Positions 46,595 to 56,024 of a DNA stretch of 56,458 nucleotides are shown one piece after another. Both the position numbers and the translations under genes were made by a program. Origin of the DNA: Flavobacteriaceae bacterium (GTDB lineage: Bacteria > Bacteroidota > Bacteroidia > Flavobacteriales > Flavobacteriaceae); the NCBI GenBank assembly GCA_017851655.1, contig JAFMMH010000005.1:1-56458 (forward strand), read 5' to 3'. Under the pieces are notes generated by a model that was not told the origin of the DNA, searched no databases, and saw nothing but the letters and a program-made list of their open reading frames with translations. Every line of letters starts with the position of its first letter. Positions within the stretch are counted from its first letter, which is position 1.

Positions 46595-47971
46595 ATGGAA
46601 ACTGATAAAAAATTAATTGGTAATCAAGAATGGTGTTCTTTTAAATCTATAAATATTCCTTTAATTAAAGCAAGAATAGATTCAGGAGCAAAGACATCCT
46701 CTATTCAGTCTACTAATATCAAACGATTTAAAAAAGGGAAGGACCTTTGGGTTTCTTTTGATGTCAATCCCATTCAAGACAACCTCAGCATAGTTTTGCG
46801 ATGTGAATCTAAAGTTATCGATGTTAGAATTGTGAAAAGTTCTTCTGGAATTACAGACAAACGCTATGTTATTAGAGAATTTGTGACTATCGGAGAGGAT
46901 TCTTTTGAAATGGAACTCACTCTTGCAAACCGAGATGGGATGGATTTTAGAATGCTCTTGGGAAGAGAAGCAATGGAAAATCGTTTTTTGGTAGACCCTT
47001 CAAAACGATTTTTATCCGGTTCTGTTTCACAAGAAGATATCGATAAGTGTTATAGTCATTTACTTCATGAAAAGTCAGGATTAAGTATTGGGTTACTCGC
47101 TACAGACAAGTCATTGTATAGCAACAAACGTTTGATAGAGGCAGGAAAGGCAAGGGGTCATGAAATGTATTTTTATAACATACAACAATGTTATATGCGT
47201 TTAGATACAGTCACCCCGGAGGTGCGCTATCGAGGAGGAAGTATTATTCAGGATTTGGACGCCATTATTCCAAGAATTAGACCCAGTATGACATTTTACG
47301 GCTGTGCACTTCTCCGACAATTTAACTCGATTGGAACGTATTGTTTAAACTCTGATACCGCCATAACACAATCAAGGGACAAGCTTTATTCAAGTCAACT
47401 TTTTTCGGGCAATGATATTCAAATTCCAATTACTGGATTCGCTAAATCACCTCTAGATACAAAAGATTTGATCAGTATGGTAGGAGGGTCACCTTTAGTG
47501 ATTAAATTGTTGCAAAGTGCTCAAGGGAAAGGAGTGGTTTCTGCAGAAACAGATAAGGCCGCAGAAAGTGTAATCAACGCCTTTAAAAGTCTTCAAGCAA
47601 ACATACTTGTACAGGAATTTATAAAAGAGGCAGCAGGAAAAGATTTACGTTGTTTCGTTGTCAACGGGAAGGTGGTAGCATCCATAGAGCGGACAGCACC
47701 AAAAGGGGAGTTCCGTTCCAATATTCACATGGGAGGCACTGCCAAAAAAGTAAAAATTTCACTCGAAGAAAAAAGACTAGCAGTTAAGGCTGCCAAAATC
47801 TTAAATCTTGCAGTAGCGGGAGTAGATATTATTCGTTCCAACAAAGGACCGCTCTTATTAGAAGTAAATTCTTCTCCAGGACTTGAAGGGATTGAAACTG
47901 CAACAGGGAAAGATATTGCTAATGAAATGATCATTGCCATAGAAAAAAAGTTAAAGTTTAAACGAACATAG
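46595..47971 (+). CDS. RimB-like protease domain fused to RimK-type ATP-grasp ligase
   Basis: A 458-residue two-domain protein. Residues about 5-150 are a retropepsin-like domain (DUF/Zn_protease, RimB type) with the aspartic motif KARIDSGAKTSS (Asp29) and a late MLLGREAM. Residues about 170-455 are a RimK-type ATP-grasp ligase: IGLLATDKSLYSNKRLIEAG, PRIRPSMTFYGCALLRQFN, then VVNGKVVASIERTAPKGEFRSN and the metal-binding end LLLEVNSSPGLEG. RimK family members add glutamate to ribosomal protein S6 or related targets. The start at 46595 is preferred; an ATG 20 codons upstream (46535) is possible. Confidence 0.82.
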   Translation: METDKKLIGNQEWCSFKSINIPLIKARIDSGAKTSSIQSTNIKRFKKGKDLWVSFDVNPIQDNLSIVLRCESKVIDVRIVKSSSGITDKRYVIREFVTIGEDSFEMELTLANRDGMDFRMLLGREAMENRFLVDPSKRFLSGSVSQEDIDKCYSHLLHEKSGLSIGLLATDKSLYSNKRLIEAGKARGHEMYFYNIQQCYMRLDTVTPEVRYRGGSIIQDLDAIIPRIRPSMTFYGCALLRQFNSIGTYCLNSDTAITQSRDKLYSSQLFSGNDIQIPITGFAKSPLDTKDLISMVGGSPLVIKLLQSAQGKGVVSAETDKAAESVINAFKSLQANILVQEFIKEAAGKDLRCFVVNGKVVASIERTAPKGEFRSNIHMGGTAKKVKISLEEKRLAVKAAKILNLAVAGVDIIRSNKGPLLLEVNSSPGLEGIETATGKDIANEMIIAIEKKLKFKRT

Positions 47972-47999
47972 TGAATAGCACAAGGCAGATTCTTTTTTT

Positions 48000-48710
48000 A
48001 TGATTGACAGAAAAATAGCCTTTCGAATTCGAAAAACACATCGTTATTTAGGATTGCTCATCGGAATTCAATTTTTAGCATGGACTATTTCTGGATTATA
48101 TTTTAGTTGGACGGATATTGATGAAATTCACGGAGATTTATTTCTAAATCCAAACAGGAAAGCTGAAAGTTTTCAGAATCTTCTTCCTCTAGACAGTATT
48201 CCACAGTCCATTGAAACAATTCAGCTGGTGTCCCTGGATTTACAACCATATTATTGGATAAACAAGAGTCGGTTGTACCATGCTCGGACTGGAGCTATAA
48301 AGGAACAGATTTCAGATTCTGAAGCGATTAGAGTAGCCCAAAAGTATTTGATTGATGGTCTAAAAGTGAAGAAAATTGAACTCATTCAAGAAACTGATTC
48401 ACATCACGAGTATAGAGGAGGCTCCTTGCCTGCTTATGCAATTCATTACGATCATCCTGATTTATTAGTAGCCTATATAGATGCGAGAAGCGGAATGTTC
48501 CATAAGGTTCGCCACCAAAGTTGGCGTTGGTTTGATTTTTTATGGATGAGCCATACCATGGATTATCAGGGGAGAGACGATTTTAATAATTTACTCCTCA
48601 GAGTTTTTTCACTGTTTGGGGTATTCACAGTATTGAGTGGCTTTGTTTTATGGGCAACGAGTTCGCCTACCCTTATTAAATGGACAAAAAAGTTCAAAGT
48701 TAAATCTTAG
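48000..48710 (+). CDS. PepSY-domain membrane protein
   Basis: A 236-residue protein with an N-terminal membrane segment (YLGLLIGIQFLAWTISGLYF), a PepSY region in the middle (SEAIRVAQKYLIDGLKVKKI...YIDARSGMF) and a C-terminal membrane segment (LLRVFSLFGVFTVLSGFVLW). The order is that of short PepSY-associated TM proteins. Such proteins are linked to metal/iron reduction or protease inhibition, but no function can be named. It begins 28 bases after the RimB-RimK gene. Confidence 0.78.
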   Translation: MIDRKIAFRIRKTHRYLGLLIGIQFLAWTISGLYFSWTDIDEIHGDLFLNPNRKAESFQNLLPLDSIPQSIETIQLVSLDLQPYYWINKSRLYHARTGAIKEQISDSEAIRVAQKYLIDGLKVKKIELIQETDSHHEYRGGSLPAYAIHYDHPDLLVAYIDARSGMFHKVRHQSWRWFDFLWMSHTMDYQGRDDFNNLLLRVFSLFGVFTVLSGFVLWATSSPTLIKWTKKFKVKS

Positions 48711-48822
48711 TTAACTAGTTATCTTGTAAAACACAGCTTACTATAATCCTTCCAAAAGAATAATTTTAATCCAAAGAAAGTTTTCCTGAGAATGCTTAAT
48801 TTTAGAATCAGAAAATAAGCCT

Positions 48823-50118
48823 ATGGAATACCTTTTAATTGCCTTTTCTTTCATTACACTCCTCTTGCTTAGCCTCCAGTTTTTTAAAAAAAGTACGGAT
48901 AATTTTTCTTCCATAGAAAATATTTTTAAAACACTAATTCAAAATGAATTTGTCCTTAACAGAGAAGAGCTTTCTAAAAATTTAAAAGAAAATAGAACTG
49001 AGTTAATACAAGCCATAGAGCGACTCAATGAAACTCTTTCCAAAAAAGCCAAAGATGATCGGGAAGAGCTCCGAAATACCCTAAAAGATTTTGAAGAGGC
49101 CTTTTCTAAAAATGTTGAGAGCTTTAATAAGCTTCAGAAGGAAAAGTTTGATCAAATGAAATCCAAGCAGGATGAAATGATCAAAACTACCGAATTACGT
49201 TTGGAGCGAATGCGGGAAACGGTAGACGAAAAACTTCATAAAACACTTGAAGAACGTCTTGGCAAATCATTTGAAATGGTTACCAAACAGCTTCTTGTCG
49301 TACAAAAGGGTTTGGGAGAAATGCAAACTATTGCCTCTGGAGTTGGGGACTTGAAAAAAGTGTTGATGAATGTTAAAACCCGAGGAGTATTGGGAGAAAT
49401 TCAGCTTGGAAATATTCTAGAAGAGATCATGGCTCCTGAACAATATGAGACCAATGTGAAAACCAAAAAAGGGTCAGATGCAATGGTAGAATATGCAGTA
49501 AAACTTCCTGGCAAGGGACTGGATGAAAAAGCAGTATACCTGCCCATTGATGCAAAATTTCCACAAGAAGATTATCTTCGTTTGCAGTCTGCTTATGATG
49601 CTGGAGACTCAGTCGCTGTTGAGGTTTCTTTAAAGGCTTTGCTTCAATCCGTCAAAAAATTTGCGAAGGACATTTCCTCAAAATATATTGACCCTCCAAA
49701 TACTACAGATTTTGGTATAATGTTTTTACCTGTAGAGGGACTGTTTGCAGAAGTTGTTCGTCAGCCGGATATGATTGCGTTTCTTCAAAGAGAATATAAA
49801 ATTGTAGTAACAGGGCCTACGACTTTAGCAGCGATGCTTAACAGCCTCCAAATGGGCTTTAAAACACTTGCTATTCAAAAGCGTAGTAGTGAGGTATGGA
49901 ATGTTCTAGCTTCTGTAAAGAAAGAGTTTAATACTTTCGGGGGTGTACTTGAAAAAGCTCAGAAAAAAATTAATGAAGCTAATAATGAGATTGAAAACCT
50001 GGTTGGGACCCGAACACGTATTATGCAGTCTAAATTAAAAAATGTAGAACAATTAGAATTGGGACCCGAATCGAAGGAAGAACCTCCCTCTTTGCTCAAT
50101 CTGAATCCTAAAGAATAA
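48823..50118 (+). CDS. rmuC: DNA recombination protein RmuC
   Basis: A 431-residue RmuC. The N-terminus is a membrane anchor (about 1-20), then a long coiled coil (about 30-160, many Lys/Glu), then the RmuC domain (about 180-390) with KTRGVLGEIQLGNILEEIMAPEQYETN, PIDAKFPQEDYLRL and MAFLQREYKIVVTGPTTLAAMLNSL-like segments. RmuC limits inversions at short inverted repeats in Escherichia coli. It ends 5 bases before the stop of the convergent thioredoxin gene. Confidence 0.92.
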   Translation: MEYLLIAFSFITLLLLSLQFFKKSTDNFSSIENIFKTLIQNEFVLNREELSKNLKENRTELIQAIERLNETLSKKAKDDREELRNTLKDFEEAFSKNVESFNKLQKEKFDQMKSKQDEMIKTTELRLERMRETVDEKLHKTLEERLGKSFEMVTKQLLVVQKGLGEMQTIASGVGDLKKVLMNVKTRGVLGEIQLGNILEEIMAPEQYETNVKTKKGSDAMVEYAVKLPGKGLDEKAVYLPIDAKFPQEDYLRLQSAYDAGDSVAVEVSLKALLQSVKKFAKDISSKYIDPPNTTDFGIMFLPVEGLFAEVVRQPDMIAFLQREYKIVVTGPTTLAAMLNSLQMGFKTLAIQKRSSEVWNVLASVKKEFNTFGGVLEKAQKKINEANNEIENLVGTRTRIMQSKLKNVEQLELGPESKEEPPSLLNLNPKE

Positions 50119-50123
50119 AAACA

Positions 50124-50426
50124 CTATATCTCTAAGTGTTGTTCTATAGTTTGTTTTAATACATTAACCTCTTGAACACCAGATTGCTTCCAAAGCACTT
50201 TGCTTTCTCGCATCAGCATCAATGTAGGAACCCCTCGAATTTGGTATTTGGATGCTACTTCAGGATTTTTATCTACATCTATTTTGATGATCCGAAGATT
50301 TTCTCCCATCTTTTCTTTTAGTTGTGTTAAAATTGGAGGCATCATTTTACAGGGACCACACCATGTTGCATAAAAATCGATCAATACCGGTTTGGGATCT
50401 TGAATGATTTGTTGAAATGTACTCAT
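50124..50426 (-). CDS. trxA: thioredoxin
   Basis: A 100-residue thioredoxin with the active site WCGPC at 22-26, the buried Asp17 (IDFYATWCGPC), and the cis-proline loop VPTLML near 77. There is no signal peptide, so it is cytoplasmic. It lies 10 bases after the rhodanese gene, suggesting a joint role in sulfur or redox handling. Confidence 0.92.
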   Translation of the reverse strand: MSTFQQIIQDPKPVLIDFYATWCGPCKMMPPILTQLKEKMGENLRIIKIDVDKNPEVASKYQIRGVPTLMLMRESKVLWKQSGVQEVNVLKQTIEQHLEI

Positions 50427-50436
50427 AGTAAGAAGT

Positions 50437-50778
50437 TTAAAAAGACCAATTGGAATACCCTCCTTTTAAATCATATATCTGACTAAAGCCCATTTTTATT
50501 AGAAGGCTTGAGGCACTTTTACTTCGGTTTCCAGACTGACAATACAAATAAACAGGAATTTCTTTATTAAGTTTAGATGCACCTTGTTCAAAAGCTTTAC
50601 TGTTAAATAAATCCATGTTTTTAGCTCCTTTAATATTTCCGGCGGCAAATTCATGAGGTGTTCGAACATCTATTAGTTGTATTGGCTTTTTTTGAATAGC
50701 TTTCTTGAACTCAGAAGATGGCAATACACTTATTTTATTGTTATCAGATCTAGATTGAAATAAATTACTTAGAAACAT
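50437..50778 (-). CDS. rhodanese-like sulfurtransferase domain protein
   Basis: A 113-residue single rhodanese domain. It has QLIDVRTPHEFAAGNIKGAKN and the catalytic loop VYLYCQSGNRS with Cys80, followed by LKGGYSNW. It can carry sulfane sulfur on that cysteine. There is a promoter element about 20 bases upstream and a 7-base inverted repeat between them. It is the first gene of a pair with thioredoxin. Confidence 0.9.
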   Translation of the reverse strand: MFLSNLFQSRSDNNKISVLPSSEFKKAIQKKPIQLIDVRTPHEFAAGNIKGAKNMDLFNSKAFEQGASKLNKEIPVYLYCQSGNRSKSASSLLIKMGFSQIYDLKGGYSNWSF

Positions 50779-50797
50779 TTTATTCTATTTTAGAATA

Positions 50798-50805
50798 CAA
50801 ATTTA
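50798..50805 (-). promoter_or_regulatory. -7 promoter element for rhodanese-thioredoxin
   Basis: TAAATTTG on the minus strand is an exact TAnnTTTG match, 19 bases before the ATG. The next bases (50781-50797) form the inverted repeat TATTCTA-N3-TAGAATA, a possible operator or RNA hairpin. Confidence 0.5.
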
Positions 50806-50887
50806 TCACCTATCATAAATCTGATGGTAACATAAGATACACAAGACTCAGGACACGTTCATTTTTAAGGAATTGTATGCTATGAGG

Positions 50888-53800
50888 TTATTTATTCCGA
50901 AGCAATTTTTCGAAGACTAAAAGACTACCTTGGTTTTGCGAGACTAAAATAAGTTTTTTCCCATTTTGGAGTGTAATAAGTTCCAAATCTCTTGCATCAC
51001 CAAAAGCATAAAATCCAGTTTCCTGTGCATTTTTAAATTTGATTGATTGGTCTAAATTCATGATTCCTCCTTGGAAGGCATCAGAATCACCCTCAAATGG
51101 TGGGCCTCCTAAATCATTACCAACTACAAAGACCACTTTTTCACCTTCTATTTCTGCACTAAGAAAATCATTTATAGGACCCCATTGCATTTCTTCAGGT
51201 AGATTTGAGAATCTAAACTTCCCTTCTCCCAGGTTTTCAGCCCACATAGATGCATCAAATTTTGCAGAAAGGAGTGAATCTTCATCTATTATATTTTGTT
51301 CTTTATAGTAGCTTAAATTTGCGTTTGAAAAAGCACTGTAAGAATTAAATTCCTGTCTAAATACGGGACTCTGCTGGGTCAGGTTATCCCAAAACTGAGT
51401 TGGGTACATATCCCAGTTTCCGTTATTGTCTTTTTGGCTACAGAACATTAAGGGATCTACTTTGCCATTGCCATCTATATCTTGAGTTGAAATTAGCAAA
51501 GGCGTATTCTCACTGATTGAAAGCATATTGTTCTTTCCAAGATTTCCCAAGAGTATATCTTGGTCGCCATCGTCATCTAAATCTAAAAGTTGCACTGTTC
51601 TCCAAAGGCCAGTAGTTTCTGATAATACTGATTTTTGAGCAATAAAACCCTCCGGTAGATTTAAGAAAACTTGTACTCCAGTATATTCACCAACAATAAC
51701 TAAATCTGCTCTGCCGTCTTGATTGATGTCTCCCCATTGTGCATCGTTTACCATTCCTAGAGATTCTATCAAGGGAAAGACTTTAGGGCCAACAGATTTA
51801 AATTTTCCAGATGTATTCTCCAGTAAAAAACTTTCATCTGCGAGAGGAAATGCATTTGGTTTGTTTTTTCCACCTATAAATAAATCCATATCACCGTCAA
51901 GATCATAATCAAATGGTCTGACTACGGCTCCATTGGAATAGATTACTGGGAGATTTCCCTTAGATATTTTAAAGTTTCCTTTCCCATTATTTAGGAGAAG
52001 ACGATCTTCATGCTTTGCTCTTCCTGAATCTTCCATATTCCCTCCTGATACTAGATACAAATCTAGATCACCATCTTGATCAGCATCAAACAAGGCAATG
52101 CTTTCTATTTCGTAAGCCTTATCACTTGCTGACGTAAAAAGATCTTGTGCTTTGAAAGAATTCTGTGTTGTCTGAAAGTAGATTACAGGGGAAAAATCTG
52201 AGGAACTGCCAATAATAAAGTCCTCTTTATAATCACCGTTAAGATCACCAACCGCTAAACATGGTCCATTTTGAGACAGTTTATGTGGGATCAGCCTTTG
52301 ATTAAAAAAATCCTGCACATTTTTTTCCTGATGCAGATAGTCTATGCCGTATTTGGAAGCTACTTGTTCATAGGTTTTCTTCACTATTTTATTGACTAAT
52401 GGGAAAGCTAATTTTTCTGGATTTTTGGCATCCTTTTGATGAAAAACATGTCTTTTATTTAATTCCGGATTTTTGATTTCGGAATAGTTACCGTCAGGCC
52501 ACATGATTTCAATCACAGATGCTTGACTTTTAGTGCCAAGTCCAAAGTAAAGAATTGGATCTACTGAAGACATATATCCCCTGGAGAGTTGTTGTTCTTG
52601 AAATTGAATTTGACCTTCTTCCATACGTAAAACAACTTTTGCCCCAAGCGCATTTGGATTTTGTTTTGAGCCTTTTAATTCTATTTGAAGGTAATTGGGT
52701 TTTTGTTCGTTTGCTAAAAGGGTATTTTCAAATACAAAAGCTTTATCATTTATATTATTTACCACATAGTCTAGATCTCCATCAAGATCCAAGTCACTCA
52801 GAACTGCACCATTTGAGAAAGAGGGAATTTTCAATCCCCAATCTGAAGTATTATCCTCAAAGGATTGATTACCATTATTTTTAAATGCATAATTGGGTAT
52901 TTTAACAATCGGAATGGCATCCAATAACTTAGGGATTGGTGTAAAAGGACCTGCGTCTAATTTATAGTTAGCAAAATCCATATCCGTGATATCTCTTGGA
53001 AATCCGTTGGTTATCAATAAGTCTCTATCACCGTCATAATCGACATCAAAAAAAAGTGGTGCCCAACTCCAATCGGTTTGATAAATTCCAGCAAATTGTC
53101 CAATTTCTGAAAAAGGCAATTCAGTTCCATTATTTTTGAAAAGCATGTTACGCATATGCTGATCTTGATACCCCCACTTTTTATTAAGGATATTTTGAAA
53201 AAACGAACTTTTTGCAATGGTTGTTTTCCTTCTTTGATGAGATTCTCCAAGCATATCTAGAGTCACGATGTCGGTATAACCGTCATTATCAAAATCTGCT
53301 GCATCAGATCCCATTGAAAATTTACTTTGATGCAATATTTTTTCGTCAATTTGATTTTTAAAGGTTCCGTCTTTTTGATTTATATAGAGTAAATCATTTG
53401 TCAGGTAGTCATTTGTTATATATAGATCTGTATAGCTGTCTTTATTTACATCTAGAGGGGTTACACTAAGTCCATATCCTTCTATTTTAATTCCAGCTTG
53501 AATAGTAACGTCTATAAATTGACCATTCCCTTGATTTTGATACAATCTGTCGTTGCTACTTGCAGTTCCGTCTATTATTTTTTTTCTGTAGTTTGTTGGG
53601 ATTGTTTCGTTTTGTTCATTATTTAAAACATAAAGGTCTAAATCCCCATCGTGATCATAATCTAAAAATGCAGCTCCCATACTGTTTCTATCATCATCAA
53701 CTCCGTACTTTATTGCTTGTTCTTCAAAAATTGGCACACCAGTTTCATCCAGTCCTTGACTTACAAAAAGCTTATTTGTTCTATTTATTTCATTCATTGC

Positions 53801-54199
53801 ACCACAAACGTATATGTCCATGAGCCCATCTTCATTGATGTCTGCTACAGCAACTCCAGTAGTCCAAAAATCATTCGTTTTTAAATTAGCTTGGGTAGTA
53901 ACGTCTTTAAACTTTAATTTTCCTTGGTTTAAATACAAGCGGTTGGAAACCATATTCCCAGTAAAGAAAATGTCTGGCAATCCATCTTTATTAAAATCTG
54001 AGATTGCTATTCCCCCTCCATTGAAAATATATTCGTTTGTAAGAATATTAAAATCATCGGTTTCAGTAATTGTATTTTCAAAATCTATTTTTGTTTTCGA
54101 TACATCTAGTAGCTTAAACATTGGTTCTTTTTTTTCAGAGCAAGAAGTTAATCCGATCAAAAAGAGTGCTAATAAAAAATATTTTTTTTGAGAATACAT
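50888..54199 (-). CDS. CRTAC1-family FG-GAP/VCBS repeat lipoprotein with UnbV domain
   Basis: A 1103-residue lipoprotein with lipobox LTSC (Cys20). About 13 calcium-binding FG-GAP motifs (DxDxDGxxD type) mark propeller blades, for example DFNKDGLPDIFFTG, DYDHDGDLDLYVLN, DVDYDGDRDLLITN, DADQDGDLDLYLVS, DYDLDGDMDLFIGG and DLDDDGDQDILLGN. An ASPIC/UnbV domain lies near 510-600 (LGTKSQASVIEIMWPDG). It is usual next to SusC/SusD, where it may act as a surface binding protein. The start at 54199 is preferred over codons 15 further upstream. The gene lies behind a terminator, with 13 bases between. Confidence 0.87.
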   Translation of the reverse strand: MYSQKKYFLLALFLIGLTSCSEKKEPMFKLLDVSKTKIDFENTITETDDFNILTNEYIFNGGGIAISDFNKDGLPDIFFTGNMVSNRLYLNQGKLKFKDVTTQANLKTNDFWTTGVAVADINEDGLMDIYVCGAMNEINRTNKLFVSQGLDETGVPIFEEQAIKYGVDDDRNSMGAAFLDYDHDGDLDLYVLNNEQNETIPTNYRKKIIDGTASSNDRLYQNQGNGQFIDVTIQAGIKIEGYGLSVTPLDVNKDSYTDLYITNDYLTNDLLYINQKDGTFKNQIDEKILHQSKFSMGSDAADFDNDGYTDIVTLDMLGESHQRRKTTIAKSSFFQNILNKKWGYQDQHMRNMLFKNNGTELPFSEIGQFAGIYQTDWSWAPLFFDVDYDGDRDLLITNGFPRDITDMDFANYKLDAGPFTPIPKLLDAIPIVKIPNYAFKNNGNQSFEDNTSDWGLKIPSFSNGAVLSDLDLDGDLDYVVNNINDKAFVFENTLLANEQKPNYLQIELKGSKQNPNALGAKVVLRMEEGQIQFQEQQLSRGYMSSVDPILYFGLGTKSQASVIEIMWPDGNYSEIKNPELNKRHVFHQKDAKNPEKLAFPLVNKIVKKTYEQVASKYGIDYLHQEKNVQDFFNQRLIPHKLSQNGPCLAVGDLNGDYKEDFIIGSSSDFSPVIYFQTTQNSFKAQDLFTSASDKAYEIESIALFDADQDGDLDLYLVSGGNMEDSGRAKHEDRLLLNNGKGNFKISKGNLPVIYSNGAVVRPFDYDLDGDMDLFIGGKNKPNAFPLADESFLLENTSGKFKSVGPKVFPLIESLGMVNDAQWGDINQDGRADLVIVGEYTGVQVFLNLPEGFIAQKSVLSETTGLWRTVQLLDLDDDGDQDILLGNLGKNNMLSISENTPLLISTQDIDGNGKVDPLMFCSQKDNNGNWDMYPTQFWDNLTQQSPVFRQEFNSYSAFSNANLSYYKEQNIIDEDSLLSAKFDASMWAENLGEGKFRFSNLPEEMQWGPINDFLSAEIEGEKVVFVVGNDLGGPPFEGDSDAFQGGIMNLDQSIKFKNAQETGFYAFGDARDLELITLQNGKKLILVSQNQGSLLVFEKLLRNK

Positions 54200-54212
54200 A
54201 TGATAGGGGTTT

Positions 54213-54247
54213 AAAAAAAAAGCCGCGGAGTAAATATACTCCACGGC
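54213..54247 (-). terminator. terminator between susD and the FG-GAP lipoprotein gene
   Basis: An 11-base stem GCCGTGGAGTA/TACTCCGCGGC (one mismatch) with an ATTT-type loop, followed on the minus strand by nine T. It begins 25 bases after the SusD stop codon and ends 13 bases before the next gene. Confidence 0.85.
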
Positions 54248-54271
54248 TTTTAACTTTACAAGTCTTAAGAC

Positions 54272-56005
54272 CTAGTAATTAGGATCCTGAGTCAAAGTTG
54301 GTTCACCTTCTAAGAATGATCTATCAATTGCATAAGTTGGAATTGGATAAAATTCATTTTTAGGAGAGGTAAATTTCTTTCCTTGAAGATAAATTCTGTA
54401 TTTAGATTCTCTTGCTAAATAGTCATTTAACACTTCATTCTGAATACCCCATCTCTGTAAGTCAAAGAATCGGTTACCTTCCATTGCAGTTTCCAAACGA
54501 GTTTCATAACGAACCGCTGTTCTTGCAGTTGCTTGGCTTGTCCATGCAGCAGTATATTCACCTACATTGTAGTTTGCTCCTGGACTACCCGTTAAAGTGT
54601 ATTCCGGACGCGTAGCACCTTGTGTTGCACCAGGCACAAATCCATCAGGATTTGCAGCTCTTGCTCTCAATCTGTTTACAAGTGCTCTTGCTTCTTCAAG
54701 TTTCCCTAATTCTACTTTAGCCTCAGCTGCCCATAGGATCACATGACCCAATCGCATAATTCTAAGGTTATTAGCAGAAAGGTTACCCCATCCACCTACA
54801 CCAAATCCTTCTGGCTCAGCAACGTGCTTCTTAGAAAAGTATGGTCCTGCATAAGTAAGGTCACGAATGTAATCTACCTGCATGATGTGGTGGTTTTTGT
54901 ATAAAATACCTGGACGACCTACTGTGTGGTCTAAACGTGGATCTACTGAAGGATCTCCGATAGGCTGACCGATATTGTCTCCTGTTGGATTAGTGATATG
55001 GTTGGTTTTCCAAGATTCGTCAAGGAGTGGTAACCCATTGGCATCAGTTTGGAAAAAGTCAACTAAATCCTGAGGCGCTTGCAAGAACCCACAACATCCC
55101 CAAGGAGCAATGTAAGGGTGTGCCAATCCGATTTCTGCATTTGAAGCAGCGGCATCAGCACTAGAAACCGCATATTGAACCTCAAATATAGATTCTTTGT
55201 TATTTCTTGTAGCAACCAAATAGTTGTCTTCAAACTTTTCAACTAGTTCAAAAGGACCGTTATTGATGATATCCATCAAGATAGGTTCCGCACCAGCCCA
55301 ATCAGATTGGTAAATTTTAGCTTTCGCCAAGTACGCTTTTGCAGCCCAACTTGTCGCTCTACCAATTTGACCTTGCGTAGCAGGTAATGCCGAAGCAGCA
55401 TCAGAAAAGTCTTGCTCAATTTGAGACCAAATCTTTCCAGTGTTTGGAACTTTAGAAGCATCCAAATTATCAAGGCTGAAGTTTTCACTACCTACATACT
55501 TAGGTGTACGATACATCTTCTGCATTTCAAAGTGTTGCCATCCTCTAATGAATTTAGCCTCTGCAATAATTTCTGCTTTTCTTGTTGCAGTTAAATCCTC
55601 TACTTCTTCAGCACTTAAAATAACATCATTCGCACGAGCTGCCCCCCAGTAACCTGAGCGCCACTTATCGCGGTTGTGTACGTTAAAAGTGTTAAAGTCA
55701 TAGGTCTCAATAAACGAGTGTTCTGGTTGATCCCCAGCATCCGTTCCTTTAAGCGCATCATCTGAAGAGATCGATCCAAAGATCCAAGCCCAAGTAGAGT
55801 AGTACCAAGTACCTCCACCATCCATACCGTATCCACTAAGGGTACTGTATGCAGAAATCAATTTTCCTTCTACTCCATCTGCATTAGCTAATGCAGGTCC
55901 TGAAAGAGACGCTTGTGGCTCTTTCGTCAAAAACTCATCATCACATGCAACAGTAAATGCAAAGATTGCAAATGAAGCTACAAATAACGTTTTTAGATTT
56001 TTCAT
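54272..56005 (-). CDS. SusD/RagB-family nutrient-binding lipoprotein
   Basis: A surface lipoprotein of 577 residues that lids a SusC transporter. The lipobox TVAC gives Cys21, followed by DDEFLTKEPQASLSGPALANA, typical of SusD. Family segments: AEAKFIRGWQHFEMQKMYRTPKYV near 148-170, TSWAAKAYLAKAKIYQSDWAGAE, and near the C-terminus YETRLETAMEGNRFFDLQRWG, FYPIPTYAIDRS. The carried nutrient is not known. It lies 19 bases after the SusC gene. Confidence 0.94.
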   Translation of the reverse strand: MKNLKTLFVASFAIFAFTVACDDEFLTKEPQASLSGPALANADGVEGKLISAYSTLSGYGMDGGGTWYYSTWAWIFGSISSDDALKGTDAGDQPEHSFIETYDFNTFNVHNRDKWRSGYWGAARANDVILSAEEVEDLTATRKAEIIAEAKFIRGWQHFEMQKMYRTPKYVGSENFSLDNLDASKVPNTGKIWSQIEQDFSDAASALPATQGQIGRATSWAAKAYLAKAKIYQSDWAGAEPILMDIINNGPFELVEKFEDNYLVATRNNKESIFEVQYAVSSADAAASNAEIGLAHPYIAPWGCCGFLQAPQDLVDFFQTDANGLPLLDESWKTNHITNPTGDNIGQPIGDPSVDPRLDHTVGRPGILYKNHHIMQVDYIRDLTYAGPYFSKKHVAEPEGFGVGGWGNLSANNLRIMRLGHVILWAAEAKVELGKLEEARALVNRLRARAANPDGFVPGATQGATRPEYTLTGSPGANYNVGEYTAAWTSQATARTAVRYETRLETAMEGNRFFDLQRWGIQNEVLNDYLARESKYRIYLQGKKFTSPKNEFYPIPTYAIDRSFLEGEPTLTQDPNY

Positions 56006-56024
56006 GTTTTTTATAGTTTATAAA

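Noticed and set aside
53560-53823. An 87-codon frame antisense to the FG-GAP lipoprotein gene
   Set aside because: It lies fully inside a strongly supported gene; its composition mirrors the Asp-rich repeats read on the other strand.
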